Part shown: in pieces, positions 28,617-37,947 of the stretch
How the letters are laid out: every line of letters begins with the position of its first letter
Position numbering within the stretch: position 1 is the first letter of the stretch
Assembly: GCA_021793515.1 (NCBI GenBank)
Contig: JAJYSP010000013.1
Span: 1-64,000 of the forward strand
Reading direction: 5' to 3'
Source: Actinomycetes bacterium
GTDB taxonomy: Bacteria; Actinomycetota; Acidimicrobiia; Acidimicrobiales; RAAP-2
DNA: 64,000 nt
Program-made: the position numbers and the translations under genes
Notes under the pieces: model-generated
Databases searched by the model: none
Told to the model about the DNA's origin: nothing
Seen by the model: only the letters and a program-made list of their open reading frames with translations

Positions 28617-29981
28617 CTACTCGCTCGCGGGAGTCTCCTCGACGTCCACGGCCTCGATGTCTACAGCCTCGACGTCGTCCTTCGGGGCCGCCTCAACCGC
28701 GTACTCGGCCCACGCGGCCTGCGCCTCGGTCTCGGGCGTGAACTCGCCGTACTCGATCCCGCCGATGTAGTTGCCCTCGCTGTCATAGGCGTGTGACCCG
28801 AAGGCCTCGCGGTACTCCTCGGAGACCTCACCACCTTCGGCCGCCTGCTTGATCGAAAGACTGATCCGGCGTCGCGCGGTGTCGAGCTCGATGATCTTGA
28901 CCCAGAGCTCTTCACCCGCGGTGACCACCTGATCGGGCGATTCCACGTGGTGGGCCGCCATCTCTGAGATGTGCACGAGTCCCTCGATGCCGTCACCCAC
29001 CTGGATGAACGCGCCGAACGGCACGAGCTTGGTGACCCGGCCGTAGACCAGCTGGTCGACCGCGTGGCTGTCGGCGAAGACCTGCCACGGGTCGGACTGA
29101 GTCGCCTTCAGCGACAACGAGATCCGCTCCTTGGAGAAGTCGACGTCCAAGACCTCGACGTCGACTTCGTCGCCCACGGCAACCACCTGACTCGGGTGGT
29201 CGATGTGCTTCCACGACAGCTCCGAGACGTGGATGAGGCCGTCCATGCCGCCCAGGTCGACGAAGGCACCGAAATTGACCACCGAGGAGATGACGCCGTG
29301 GCGACGCTCACCGGGCTTTAGGTTGTTGAGGAAGTCGCCGCGCTGTTCCTTCTGGGTCTCTTCGAGCCACGCGCGACGCGACAGCACGACGTTGTTGCGA
29401 TTGCGGTCCAATTCGATGATCTTGGCCTCAACGGTCTTGCCGATGTAGGGCTGGAGCTCGCGGACCCGACGTAGTTCGACGAGTGAGGCGGGCAAGAAGC
29501 CGCGCAGACCGATGTCCACGATCAGGCCGCCCTTGACGACCTCGATGACGACGCCCTTGACGATCTCGTCGCGATTCTTGAGCTCTTCGATGTTGGCCCA
29601 CGCCTTCTCGTACTGGGCCCGCTTCTTGGACAGGACCAGTCGGCCCTCCTTGTCCTCTTTCTGCAGGACCAGGCACTCGATGCGCTCACCGAGCGACACG
29701 ATGTCGGCGGGGTCGGCGTCGTTACGGATCGACAGCTCACGGGCGGGGATGACGCCCTCGGATTTGAAGCCGATGTCGAGCAGGACTTCGTCGTGGTCGA
29801 TCTTGACGACGATTCCGCTGACCAGGTCGCCATCGTCAAACTCAAGGACGCTGTTGCCGACGAGGGCAGTTAGGTCGGTGCCGACCAAGTTGTCTTCAGT
29901 GACGACGCGGGGAATGTAGTTTCCCTCGGCGTCGAAGGTGCCCATCGGCTGGGAGGAGAGGAGGCTGGAGCCTTCCGACAT
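28617..29981 (-). CDS. rpsA: 30S ribosomal protein S1
   Basis: S1 binds mRNA on the small subunit. The start is ATG 29981, with AAAAGG about nine bases upstream; a GTG eight codons earlier is less likely. The 454-aa protein has four S1 (OB-fold) domains, recognisable by their GxVxxVxxxGAFVDLG-type strands: about 45-115, 130-200, 215-285 and 300-370. An acidic tail ends in DVEAVDIEAVDVEE. Four domains instead of the six of E. coli is the usual Gram-positive and actinobacterial form. Confidence 0.95.
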   Translation of the reverse strand: MSEGSSLLSSQPMGTFDAEGNYIPRVVTEDNLVGTDLTALVGNSVLEFDDGDLVSGIVVKIDHDEVLLDIGFKSEGVIPARELSIRNDADPADIVSLGERIECLVLQKEDKEGRLVLSKKRAQYEKAWANIEELKNRDEIVKGVVIEVVKGGLIVDIGLRGFLPASLVELRRVRELQPYIGKTVEAKIIELDRNRNNVVLSRRAWLEETQKEQRGDFLNNLKPGERRHGVISSVVNFGAFVDLGGMDGLIHVSELSWKHIDHPSQVVAVGDEVDVEVLDVDFSKERISLSLKATQSDPWQVFADSHAVDQLVYGRVTKLVPFGAFIQVGDGIEGLVHISEMAAHHVESPDQVVTAGEELWVKIIELDTARRRISLSIKQAAEGGEVSEEYREAFGSHAYDSEGNYIGGIEYGEFTPETEAQAAWAEYAVEAAPKDDVEAVDIEAVDVEETPASE

Positions 29982-30074
29982 TGGTACTACCTTTTCGTTG
30001 ACCACACCGGGGTCTGACTAGCGGACAGGAGTCGGAGTACCGGCGTTAACCCGACGCGCAATCCTAGCACCGGG

Positions 30075-32681
30075 TCATCCCTTGGCCTGCGCCCAGTTCT
30101 CGCCCCATCGCAGCGTGACGTCCAGCGGCACGGTCAGCGCGGCCGCGTTGGTCAGGGCGTCGGTGATGACCGCACCGACCGCCGCTTGCTCCTCGGGCGG
30201 CGCTTCGACCAGGACCTCGTCGTGAACCTGCAAGATGAGTCGGGCCTCATAACCACCGTCACGCAAGAAGTCGTCCAGTCGCACGAGCGCCGACTTGAAC
30301 ACGTCGGCCGCTAGCCCTTGGATGCCTGCGTTCATCGCCTGGCGTTCAGCCGCCTGGCGTTGAGGTCCCGTCGCGGTCGCGAGGTCCGGGAACGGCCGGA
30401 TGCGCCCCAACTCAGTGCGCGAGTAGCCCCGTTCGCGAATCTGGCGCACTGTCTCATCCATGTAGTGGCGCAGCGTCGGGAACCCGTCGAAGTAGCGGTC
30501 CATGATGGCCCGAGCGTTGGCGACCGTGAGCCCGAGCCGTTGACTGAGCCCGAAGGCCTCCATTCCGTAGGCGAGCCCGTAGGAGACGGCCTTGGCCTGC
30601 TCGCGCTGCTCGTGGGTGATAGCACTCGGCGCGACCCCGAACACCGAGCTCGCGATCGCCCGATGGACATCCTCGCCAGCGGCGAAGGCGCCCAGAAGCC
30701 CCTCGTCCTGGGAGAGGTGCGCGAGGATCCGCAGCTCGATCTGGTTGTAGTCAGCCACCGCGAGCAGCCAGCCCTCGGCGGGCACGAAGGCGTAGCGCAG
30801 CCGTCGACCCTCCTCACTTCGCACCGGGATGTTGTGCAGGTTCGGGTTCTCCGACGAGAGTCGACCGGTCCTCGCCACCGTCTGCTGGAACACGGCGTGG
30901 ATCCGTCCGTCAGAGCCGACACTGTCGATCAACGTCGCGCCGTAGGTGCTACGCAGTTTCTCCACCTCGCGATAGCGCAGGATCATCGCGACGACCCGAT
31001 GTTCGTCGATGATCGCCTCGAGACTGGACGCGTCAGTTGAGTAACCAGTCTTAATCTTGCGAACTGCCGTCAGCCCGAGCTCGTCGAAGAGCACCGTCTG
31101 CAGCTGTTGGGGTGAGTTGAGTTTGAACGGGTGCCCGACGACGTCCTGGATCGACGCGTCGAGCAGCGCCGCTTCCGCGGTGAACTCCTGGAGGATCGTG
31201 CGCAACAACCCGACGTCCACGCGCACGCCGCGCGATTCCATGCGCGCGAGCACCGCGACGAGCGGGAGCTCGATGGATTCATAGACGTAGCCGAGCTCCC
31301 AGGTGACGATCGCTTCGCGCAAGACATCGATGAGCTGGGCAATGCGCGCGAGGTCACCGCGCAGGCTCGCACCGTCGCTCTCGGTGAAGAGCGTGGGCGC
31401 CGCCGGCGCGCTCGACACACCGAGATAGCGCTGGGTCAGGTCATCGAGCGCGTAGCGACCGCTCACCGAGTCCACGAGGAAGGCCATGATCGCCGTGTCA
31501 TCGATCGGGTTCGGCATCGGGACCGCCCGGTCGGCGCCGTGCCGGAGCAGTCCCTTGACGTCGTGACCCGCGATGAGTTGGCCGTGGTAGCGCTCAAAGA
31601 ACTCGTCGAAGGATAGGACCGCCGCGGTGCCCCCGGCGCGGTCCCCGACGGCGACGTGGCTTTCGTCAAAGGCCACCACCAACGACGTGGCGGCCATCAC
31701 CTCGTCGGCGGGAGCGTCGCGCCACGTCACCACCGATGCCACCCGCACCGCCGGTGCGCCGTCGAAGGACTCGCCCTCGCCGAGCAGGCCGTCGGACATG
31801 AGCTGGTCGAAGCGGTTACGCATCGCCTTCATCTCGAAGCGATCGAAGAAGGCGAGGGCGTCTGCGCGGTTCCAGCCCCCGAGGGTCAGTTCCTCAAAGG
31901 TGAAGTCGAGCGGCACGTCGCGCACGAGGCGCATCACGCGCTCGTTGTTGCGCGCGCGCTCTTCGAAGGCAGCGAGGTTCTCTCGTAGTTTGGGCGTCAG
32001 CTCGTCGAGGTGCTGGTAGAGCTCGTCGAAGTCCCGGTACTGGGCGAGCAGCTTCGCCGCGGTCTTCTCGCCCACCCCGGGCACGCCGGGCAGATTGTCC
32101 GAAGGGTCACCGCGCAGCGCGGCGAGCAGCGGGTAGCGCGCGGGTTCGACGCCACAGCGCTCCACAATCCCCGCCTCGTCGTAGAGGGAGTAATCCGAGA
32201 CGCCGCGACGGTTGTAGAGCACCTTCACGTAGGGGTCCTCGACCAATTGGAACGTGTCGCGGTCCCCCGTGACCACCGTGACCGCGACCCGGTTCTCCCG
32301 ACCCCAGGTCGCGAGCGTTGCGAGGACGTCGTCGGCCTCGAAGCCCGGCACCGCGAGCACGGGGATGTGCAGTGCTTCACAGAGCGAGCGGATGAAGCCG
32401 AACTGCGGTTCAAGCTCCGGCGGCGTTGCCGCACGCCCACCCTTGTAGTCCTCGCTCATCGCGTCACGGAAGGTTCCTCCAGGCAGGTCGAAGGCCACCG
32501 CGAGCGCCCGGGGATGCTGGGTACGCACGAGCGAGTGCAGCATGGCGGCGAACCCGTGCAATGCGTTGGTGGTGACGCCGTTGGACGTCGCGATCTCCGG
32601 CGAGAGGGCGAAGAACGCCCGGAACGCTAGGGACATGCCGTCAAGGACGATCAGTGGCGCGTCAGCTGGCTGCTCAGCCAC
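30075..32681 (-). CDS. polA: DNA polymerase I
   Basis: The 868-aa product starts at GTG 32681, which overlaps the pdtaR stop by eight bases; earlier in-frame codons lie inside pdtaR. The N-terminal 5'-3' exonuclease has ALAVAFDLPGGTFRD, GFEADDVLAT and VTGDRDTFQLV. The middle 3'-5' exonuclease-like domain lacks the first DxE acids (VVAFDESHVAVG), so proofreading is probably lost. Polymerase motifs are A DYNQIELRILAHLS, B with a tyrosine in AVSYGLAYG, and C QVHDEVLVE. It fills repair gaps after UvrABC and matures Okazaki fragments. Confidence 0.96.
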   Translation of the reverse strand: MAEQPADAPLIVLDGMSLAFRAFFALSPEIATSNGVTTNALHGFAAMLHSLVRTQHPRALAVAFDLPGGTFRDAMSEDYKGGRAATPPELEPQFGFIRSLCEALHIPVLAVPGFEADDVLATLATWGRENRVAVTVVTGDRDTFQLVEDPYVKVLYNRRGVSDYSLYDEAGIVERCGVEPARYPLLAALRGDPSDNLPGVPGVGEKTAAKLLAQYRDFDELYQHLDELTPKLRENLAAFEERARNNERVMRLVRDVPLDFTFEELTLGGWNRADALAFFDRFEMKAMRNRFDQLMSDGLLGEGESFDGAPAVRVASVVTWRDAPADEVMAATSLVVAFDESHVAVGDRAGGTAAVLSFDEFFERYHGQLIAGHDVKGLLRHGADRAVPMPNPIDDTAIMAFLVDSVSGRYALDDLTQRYLGVSSAPAAPTLFTESDGASLRGDLARIAQLIDVLREAIVTWELGYVYESIELPLVAVLARMESRGVRVDVGLLRTILQEFTAEAALLDASIQDVVGHPFKLNSPQQLQTVLFDELGLTAVRKIKTGYSTDASSLEAIIDEHRVVAMILRYREVEKLRSTYGATLIDSVGSDGRIHAVFQQTVARTGRLSSENPNLHNIPVRSEEGRRLRYAFVPAEGWLLAVADYNQIELRILAHLSQDEGLLGAFAAGEDVHRAIASSVFGVAPSAITHEQREQAKAVSYGLAYGMEAFGLSQRLGLTVANARAIMDRYFDGFPTLRHYMDETVRQIRERGYSRTELGRIRPFPDLATATGPQRQAAERQAMNAGIQGLAADVFKSALVRLDDFLRDGGYEARLILQVHDEVLVEAPPEEQAAVGAVITDALTNAAALTVPLDVTLRWGENWAQAKG

Positions 32682-33252
32682 CAAATTCACCGCGCAGGAT
32701 CTGTTGGGCAACGTCACGCATCCGCGTACGCCCCCGCATCGCGGTCTGCTGGATGATCTCAAAGGCCGACGGCTCGTCGAGTCCCCGTTCGGCCATGAGG
32801 TGTTCCTTCGCTCGTTGGACGATCTCGCGGGTCTCGATCTTGTCCTCCACGTGGTGCACGTCGGTGCCCACGAAGTCCTCGTCGGCCGTGAGGTTCAAGA
32901 TCGCCGCGAGCTTGGGCAGCAGCTCGCTGCTGCGGAAGGGCTTGACGAGGTAGGCGGCGACACCCGCGTCGCGGGCGTTCTCGATCAACGATCGCTGGCT
33001 GAACGCGGTGAGCAGCACCACGACGGTCGACGAGTCCTTCACCGCTCGCGCGACCTCGATCCCGTCCAGTCCCGGCATCTTCACGTCGAGCAGCGCCAGG
33101 TCGGGTCGATGCTCTTGGATCAGGGCCAGCGCGTCGTCGCCCCGGGCCGCCTCGCCGACCACCAGGTAGCCGTCGCTCTCCAGGATCTCCTTGAGGTCGA
33201 GACGAATGATCGACTCGTCATCGGCGATTACCACGCGCTTTTCCATAGTCAT
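32674..33252 (-). CDS. pdtaR: ANTAR-domain response regulator, PdtaR-like
   Basis: The 192-aa product has a receiver domain with acidic pocket ADDE near the N-terminus, phospho-acceptor Asp in ALLDVKMPG, and VKPF. A helical linker precedes a C-terminal ANTAR domain (REIVQRAKEHLMAERG, then AFEIIQQTAM and DVAQQIL). ANTAR proteins bind paired hairpins in nascent mRNA and prevent termination. The neighbouring polA and rpsA match the mycobacterial pdtaR locus. The cognate histidine kinase is not in this window. ATG 33252 overlaps the upstream small gene in ATGA. Confidence 0.9.
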   Translation of the reverse strand: MTMEKRVVIADDESIIRLDLKEILESDGYLVVGEAARGDDALALIQEHRPDLALLDVKMPGLDGIEVARAVKDSSTVVVLLTAFSQRSLIENARDAGVAAYLVKPFRSSELLPKLAAILNLTADEDFVGTDVHHVEDKIETREIVQRAKEHLMAERGLDEPSAFEIIQQTAMRGRTRMRDVAQQILRGEFGG

Positions 33253-33539
33253 TCCTTCGGTGTCCAGCTTCGTAACAGGTCGTCTCGTTCCGCCACGAGG
33301 TCCTCGACCTCGCGACGCCGTCGCGTCAACTCGGCATTAGCCGCGGCGACGTGGCGCGAGAGCTCGTCATATTCTTGCGCCTGCAGGGGGGTCTCAGACA
33401 CCAAGGCGCGAATCCTCGACTCATCGAGGGCGTCGTTCCACACCACCACCTGCTCTTCGAGCACGTGCAGACTCTCCCGCGCGGCCGAGAGACGCCGCTG
33501 TACGTCTTCCAAGCGTCGACGAACCAGACGAATCCCCAC
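33249..33539 (-). CDS. Small coiled-coil protein coupled to pdtaR (96 aa)
   Basis: The 96-aa frame from GTG 33539 is rich in Arg, Glu, Leu and Ala. It has heptad-like stretches at 5-35 (RRLEDVQRRLSAARESLHVL) and 60-90 (AAANAELTRRRREVEDLVAE), pointing to an antiparallel coiled coil. It has no signal peptide or recognised domain. It is the first gene of the unit leading into pdtaR and polA and overlaps pdtaR by four bases. A role in the ANTAR pathway is a guess. The ribosome-binding site is weak. Confidence 0.55.
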   Translation of the reverse strand: MGIRLVRRRLEDVQRRLSAARESLHVLEEQVVVWNDALDESRIRALVSETPLQAQEYDELSRHVAAANAELTRRRREVEDLVAERDDLLRSWTPKE

Positions 33540-33630
33540 GAGTAGCAGTGTAAGGCGTTAATCCAACCCGTTTTTGCCAGTCGACCCGATCGCCGCTGGG
33601 CCCGCAGTGAGCGTGAGGACGGCTGCTCGA

Positions 33631-34680
33631 TCACCCGCGCACGTGGACCAGCACCTCGTCGGTCGCGCGGCGCACCGGTGCCCAGCCAACGCCGCCGGGC
33701 CGCTTCACGACCGAGGCTCCATCGAGCCCGAGAACGGGTGCGACGTCACTCGGCTCGTCGACCATGGCGGCAACTAGCTGGCGGTGCACCGCCCGGGCGA
33801 GGGGCGTCTCGAAGAACCCCCCGACGTAGGGCCGCAGCCCACGTTCCAGCGCCTCAAGGATCATCGTGCGCGCCACGGCTAGTCCCCCGACTCGCGCGGG
33901 CTTCACGCACACGAGGGCGCCGGCGTTGTAACGCGCGATATGTCGCAGGTCCACGATCGAGCGAACGCCCTCGTCCAGGCTCACGGCGACGGCGCTGCGA
34001 GCGTGCAGTCGGGCGTGCTCGATGAGGTTGCCCGGCGCGAATGGCTGCTCGACGGCCACTACGACGAGCGAGGCGCACAGGATCTCGAGGTCCTCGAGCA
34101 CCTCATCGACGTCGTGCGCGGAGCAGTTGTAGTCGGCGATGACCGGCCGTCCGAGCTCGTGAACGGCGTCGAGCACGGGGCTCGGGCGGATCCCGGGCGC
34201 GACCTTGACCCGGAGCCGTTCGACGTCGCTCGCAACCACCGGCACCGACTCATCGAGTAGTGACACCGTGGCCATGACGCGCGGCTCCTGGCTCGACGGC
34301 CAGCGCTCGGCGAGCGAGACCCCGTCGCGGCGCAGCTCGAGGTCGAACAAGGCCATCTCGATCAGAGCCCAGGCCACCACGCTCGACGCCCGTGGACCGG
34401 CGAGCTGATGGATACGCGCCCAGCCACCCTCGTCGCGCGCCGCGCTGACGATACGTTCACGATGGACCGGGACTTCCTCAGCCAGTGCCGTCACCACCGA
34501 CGCCGCGCTCGGATCCCCGTTCAGCGACCGGGGCTGGGGCGAGACCTCGCCGTAGCCCACAACCCCATCGACCTCGAGCTCGATGAAGAGATGGTCACGG
34601 ACGTCGTGGCGCTGCGCGGCACCCCGTATCGGGGTCGTCATCACCGTCTCGGACCGCCAGATCGTTAGCTCCACCACCAC
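33631..34680 (-). CDS. menC: o-Succinylbenzoate synthase, enolase superfamily (MenC-like)
   Basis: The 349-aa enolase-superfamily enzyme has metal ligands D183 (IADYNC), E211 (VEQPF) and D236 (SLDEG), and acid/base lysines K159 (RVKVAPG) and K260 (VCVKPAR). The GGFFETPLARAVH region closes the barrel. Members dehydrate SHCHC to o-succinylbenzoate in menaquinone synthesis, or act as cycloisomerases or racemases. menG and menF lie 7 kb away on the other strand, which favours MenC. GTG 34680 is the first of three consecutive GTG codons, so the start is uncertain by two residues. Confidence 0.75.
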   Translation of the reverse strand: MVVELTIWRSETVMTTPIRGAAQRHDVRDHLFIELEVDGVVGYGEVSPQPRSLNGDPSAASVVTALAEEVPVHRERIVSAARDEGGWARIHQLAGPRASSVVAWALIEMALFDLELRRDGVSLAERWPSSQEPRVMATVSLLDESVPVVASDVERLRVKVAPGIRPSPVLDAVHELGRPVIADYNCSAHDVDEVLEDLEILCASLVVVAVEQPFAPGNLIEHARLHARSAVAVSLDEGVRSIVDLRHIARYNAGALVCVKPARVGGLAVARTMILEALERGLRPYVGGFFETPLARAVHRQLVAAMVDEPSDVAPVLGLDGASVVKRPGGVGWAPVRRATDEVLVHVRG

Positions 34681-34714
34681 AACATTACGGTTGCTGCTAC
34701 CGTGTTCCCCGCAA

Positions 34715-34798
34715 GCCCGGATGGCGGAATCGGCAGACGCGGAGGCCTCAAAAGCCTTTACTCGAGAGGGTGTGTGGGTTCAAGTCCCACTCCGGGCA
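34715..34798 (+). tRNA. tRNA-Leu (anticodon CAA)
   Basis: The acceptor stem GCCCGGA (34715-34721) pairs with TCCGGGC (34791-34797). The anticodon loop CTCAAAA inside stem GAGGC/GCCTT gives CAA, reading UUG. It has a long variable arm (TTACTCGAGAGGGTGT area) and T-arm GGTTCAAGTCC. No CCA is encoded. fabD starts 18 bases downstream, so read-through from the tRNA promoter is likely. Confidence 0.94.
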
Positions 34799-34816
34799 CG
34801 CGAGTAGCGTTAGCGC

Positions 34817-35743
34817 ATGGCTGCTTCAGACCACGCGGCGCTGCGCGCCCACCTCGTCGGACTGTTCCCCGGTCAGGGCTCGATCGCACCGGGCGCGGGC
34901 GAGCCGTGGCGCGCCTCACCGCACTGGCGGGTCGTGGACCGCGTCAGCGAGGTCACCGGCGCCGACGTCGGGCACCTGCTGATCGACGCGGACGAGGCCG
35001 AGGTGATCCGCACCGATAACGCCCAACTGGCCACGTTCGCACTATCGCTCGTCGCGTTCCACACCCTCGTCGAACAAGGCGTGCGTCCCCAGTTCCACCT
35101 CGGTCACAGCCTCGGTGAGTTCAGCGCGCTCACCGCGGCCGGTGTGCTCGACCTCGAGGACGGCGCCCGGCTCATCGCCGCACGCGGCGCGGCCATGGCG
35201 CGCGCCGCCAGCGAACGCGCCGGCTCGATGGTGGCCCTGATGGGCGGCGACGACGATGCCCGCCGCGCGCTCGTTGACCTCGCCGACCTGTGGGTGGCCA
35301 ACATCAACGGCACCGGTCAGCTTGTCGTCAGCGGTACGCGAGCGGCACTCGATGATCTCCTCGAACGTCACCGCGAACTCGGCTGGCGTCGCGCGGCCCC
35401 CCTGGCGGTGGGCGGGGCCTTTCACTCCCCGCTCATGGCGAGTGCTCAGGCCGACCTCGACGGGGCGCTCGCCCGCGTGACGTGGCACGACTCCGACGTC
35501 ACCGTCATCGCCAACGTCGACGCGGCCGTGCACCACGGCGCACAGTGGCGTGACCTGCTCTCGAGACAGCTCACCGAGCCCGTCGACTTCCTCGGCGCGA
35601 CCCTCGCGCTCGCCGACACCGTTACCACGTCCGTCGAGATGGCCCCGGGCGCGGTACTTACGGGACTGTGCAAGCGGATCCGCGACTTCGACACCCAGGT
35701 CGTGCTGAGCGACCCCGCCACCACGCAAGGAGTGAGCCTATGA
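34817..35743 (+). CDS. fabD: Malonyl-CoA:ACP transacylase
   Basis: FabD loads malonyl groups on ACP for fatty-acid elongation. The 308-aa product has LFPGQGS near the N-terminus, the GHSLGE nucleophile motif (S98 next to H97) and catalytic H203 in GAFHSPLM, with GQLVVSG in between. Length is normal. It is the first protein gene of fabD-fabG-acpP-fabF and lies directly behind tRNA-Leu(CAA). Confidence 0.95.
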   Translation: MAASDHAALRAHLVGLFPGQGSIAPGAGEPWRASPHWRVVDRVSEVTGADVGHLLIDADEAEVIRTDNAQLATFALSLVAFHTLVEQGVRPQFHLGHSLGEFSALTAAGVLDLEDGARLIAARGAAMARAASERAGSMVALMGGDDDARRALVDLADLWVANINGTGQLVVSGTRAALDDLLERHRELGWRRAAPLAVGGAFHSPLMASAQADLDGALARVTWHDSDVTVIANVDAAVHHGAQWRDLLSRQLTEPVDFLGATLALADTVTTSVEMAPGAVLTGLCKRIRDFDTQVVLSDPATTQGVSL

Positions 35744-36444
35744 GTCGTCACGTGATCGTCACCGGCGCGAGCCGGGGCATCGGCGCCGCCGTCGCCCAGC
35801 ACTTCGTCGAACTCGGCGACAGCGTCGTCGCGTTCTCGCGTTCCGGCGACGCCCCCGAGGGCTGCGCGGCCACGTACGCCGTAGACGTCGCGGACTCGGC
35901 CGCGGTCACCGAGGCAACCAAGAGCGCGATCGAGCGGTTCGGACCGGTCGGCGTCGTCGTCGCCAACGCCGGGGTCACCCGCGATGGGCTCGCTCTGCGT
36001 ATGGGTGACGAGCAGTGGCGCGAGGTGCTCGCTACGAACCTCGACGGCGCGTTCTACACCGCCCGCGCGGTGCTCGCATCCATGGTGCGCGCGCGCGGCG
36101 GCTCGATCATCTTTATGGGTTCGGTCAGCCCCTTCCTCGGGGTGCCGGGTCAGGCCAACTACGCCGCAGCCAAGGCCGGCCTGGTGGGCCTCGCGCGCTC
36201 ACTGGCCAAGGAGGTCGCGAGCCGCGCCATCACGGTCAACGTCGTCGCCCCGGGCTTCATCGACACGGACATGACCCGGGCGCTCGGCGAGAGCGGCGAG
36301 CAGATGACCGCGCTGATCCCCATGGGCCGGGTCGGCACGCCCGCCGAAATCGCTGACGCGGTGGGGTTCCTGGCCAGTAACCAGGCTCGCTACATTACCG
36401 GCACTGTTCTCGCCGTGGACGGTGGACTGGCGATGGGGCTGTGA
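35740..36444 (+). CDS. fabG: 3-Oxoacyl-ACP reductase
   Basis: ATG 35740 overlaps the fabD stop in ATGA. The 234-aa short-chain dehydrogenase has the TGASRGIG nucleotide loop, VVANAGVTRD, catalytic Ser in GSVSPFLG and the YxxxK motif in NYAAAKAGLVG. It ends with the usual ITGTVLAVDGGLAMG. It reduces beta-ketoacyl-ACP with NADPH between the FabF and dehydratase steps. Confidence 0.94.
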   Translation: MSRHVIVTGASRGIGAAVAQHFVELGDSVVAFSRSGDAPEGCAATYAVDVADSAAVTEATKSAIERFGPVGVVVANAGVTRDGLALRMGDEQWREVLATNLDGAFYTARAVLASMVRARGGSIIFMGSVSPFLGVPGQANYAAAKAGLVGLARSLAKEVASRAITVNVVAPGFIDTDMTRALGESGEQMTALIPMGRVGTPAEIADAVGFLASNQARYITGTVLAVDGGLAMGL

Positions 36445-36507
36445 GTGGTTCGCGTGCCGCACTCGATTTAGTACGATACGTCGATACCAAACAAGGGGTT
36501 AAGAGCA

Positions 36508-36747
36508 ATGGATCGCGACGAAGCATTTAAGAAGTTCACGGACAACGCGGTCGAGGTTCTCGCCGTGGACGCGTCCAAGGTGACCCCCGACGCGTCCTTC
36601 GCCGACGACCTCGGCGCTGACAGCCTCGACCTCGTCGAGCTGGTGATGGCCCTCGAGGAGACCTTCGACATCGAGGTCGGCGAAGACGAGTTGAAGGACA
36701 TCTCCACGGTGGGTCAGGCCTTCGAACTCGTCTACGCGAAGCTGTAG
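36508..36747 (+). CDS. acpP: Acyl carrier protein
   Basis: The 79-aa acidic protein carries the DLGADSLDLVEL motif with S39 as phosphopantetheine attachment site. The start is ATG 36508 with AAGGGG upstream. The 63-base gap after fabG is the largest in this cluster and may contain an extra promoter, which would fit the high demand for ACP. The stop shares one base with the fabF GTG. Confidence 0.96.
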   Translation: MDRDEAFKKFTDNAVEVLAVDASKVTPDASFADDLGADSLDLVELVMALEETFDIEVGEDELKDISTVGQAFELVYAKL

Positions 36748-37946
36748 TGCGCGTCGCGGTCACACCGAACGGTCCCATCGAGGGCTACCGCGTCGCGGTC
36801 ACCGGACTCGGCGCGTTGTCCTGCGCCGGGGTCGGCGTGGCCGCGCTGTGGGAGGCGCTGCAGCGACCTTCGGCACCGACGTCCAAGCGAGTCGCCGCCT
36901 TTGACGCGTCCCACATCGGTGGCCCAAAGGAACTACGGCGCCTCGACCCGTTCACGCTCTACGCCCTGATGGCCGCCGACGAGGCGTGGCGTCAGAGTGG
37001 ACTGGCCGGTCCGCTGACCGACGCCGGGTCGATCGTGACCACTGGCATCGGTGGACTGCAGACGGTCCTCGAACAGGTGCGGGTGCTCACCGAGAAGGGT
37101 CCGGACCGTGTGTCGCCCTTCATGGTGCCCATGATGATGCCAAACGCCGCGGCCGCGGCGGTGTCCATGCGCTTCGGTCTCGGAGGTCCCTGTGAGACCG
37201 TTACGACCGCCTGCGCGGCCGGCACTCACGCCATCGGCAACGGGGCTCGTCTGATCGCGACTGGCCGATCGCCGATCGCGATCGTCGGCGGCGCCGAAGC
37301 GGTGCTCGTCGAAATCGCCGAGGCGGGCTTTCGCAACATGACCGCACTGAGCAATGACGACTTCTCACGACCCTTCGACGTCAGCCGGAACGGCTTCGTG
37401 ATGGGCGAAGGCGCGGGGATCCTCGTGCTCGAGGAGTGGAACCACGCCATTGAGCGTGGCGCGACCATTCTCGCTGAGGTGGTCGGCGCCGCGTCCACGG
37501 CCGACGCCCACCACGTCACCGCACCGGACCCGAGCGGTCAGGGTGCCATTCGCTGCATGGAGTTGGCCCTCGCCGACGCCGGGATGAGCCCGAGCGACGT
37601 CTCACACATCAACGCCCACGGCACCTCGACGCCGCTCAACGACCTCGCTGAAGCCCTCGCCGTGCGCCACGTCTTCGGCGACAACCCGCCACCGGTGACC
37701 TCGATCAAGGGACACCTCGGCCACTCGCTCGCCGCCGCCGGGGCTCTCGAGGGAGTCGCGTCGGTCAAGACGTTGCTTGAGCAGGTCATCCCCCCCACCG
37801 CCGGCACCACGAACGTGGACCCCGAGGTCGGACTCGACGTCGTGATCGACGAGCCGCGTCGTGCGCAGGTGGACGTCGTGCTCTCGAACTCCTTCGGCTT
37901 CGGTGGCCACAACGGCAGCGTCGTCTTCCGCCGTTTCCAGGGTTAA
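36747..37946 (+). CDS. fabF: 3-Oxoacyl-ACP synthase II
   Basis: The 399-aa condensing enzyme has the Cys-His-His triad: C156 in TTACAAGTH, H291 in INAHGTSTPLND and H323 in KGHLGHSLAAAGA. It extends acyl-ACP chains. GTG 36747 overlaps acpP by one base. No FabH or enoyl reductase is nearby, so initiation and the last reduction are encoded elsewhere. Confidence 0.95.
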   Translation: MRVAVTPNGPIEGYRVAVTGLGALSCAGVGVAALWEALQRPSAPTSKRVAAFDASHIGGPKELRRLDPFTLYALMAADEAWRQSGLAGPLTDAGSIVTTGIGGLQTVLEQVRVLTEKGPDRVSPFMVPMMMPNAAAAAVSMRFGLGGPCETVTTACAAGTHAIGNGARLIATGRSPIAIVGGAEAVLVEIAEAGFRNMTALSNDDFSRPFDVSRNGFVMGEGAGILVLEEWNHAIERGATILAEVVGAASTADAHHVTAPDPSGQGAIRCMELALADAGMSPSDVSHINAHGTSTPLNDLAEALAVRHVFGDNPPPVTSIKGHLGHSLAAAGALEGVASVKTLLEQVIPPTAGTTNVDPEVGLDVVIDEPRRAQVDVVLSNSFGFGGHNGSVVFRRFQG

Positions 37947-37947
37947 C

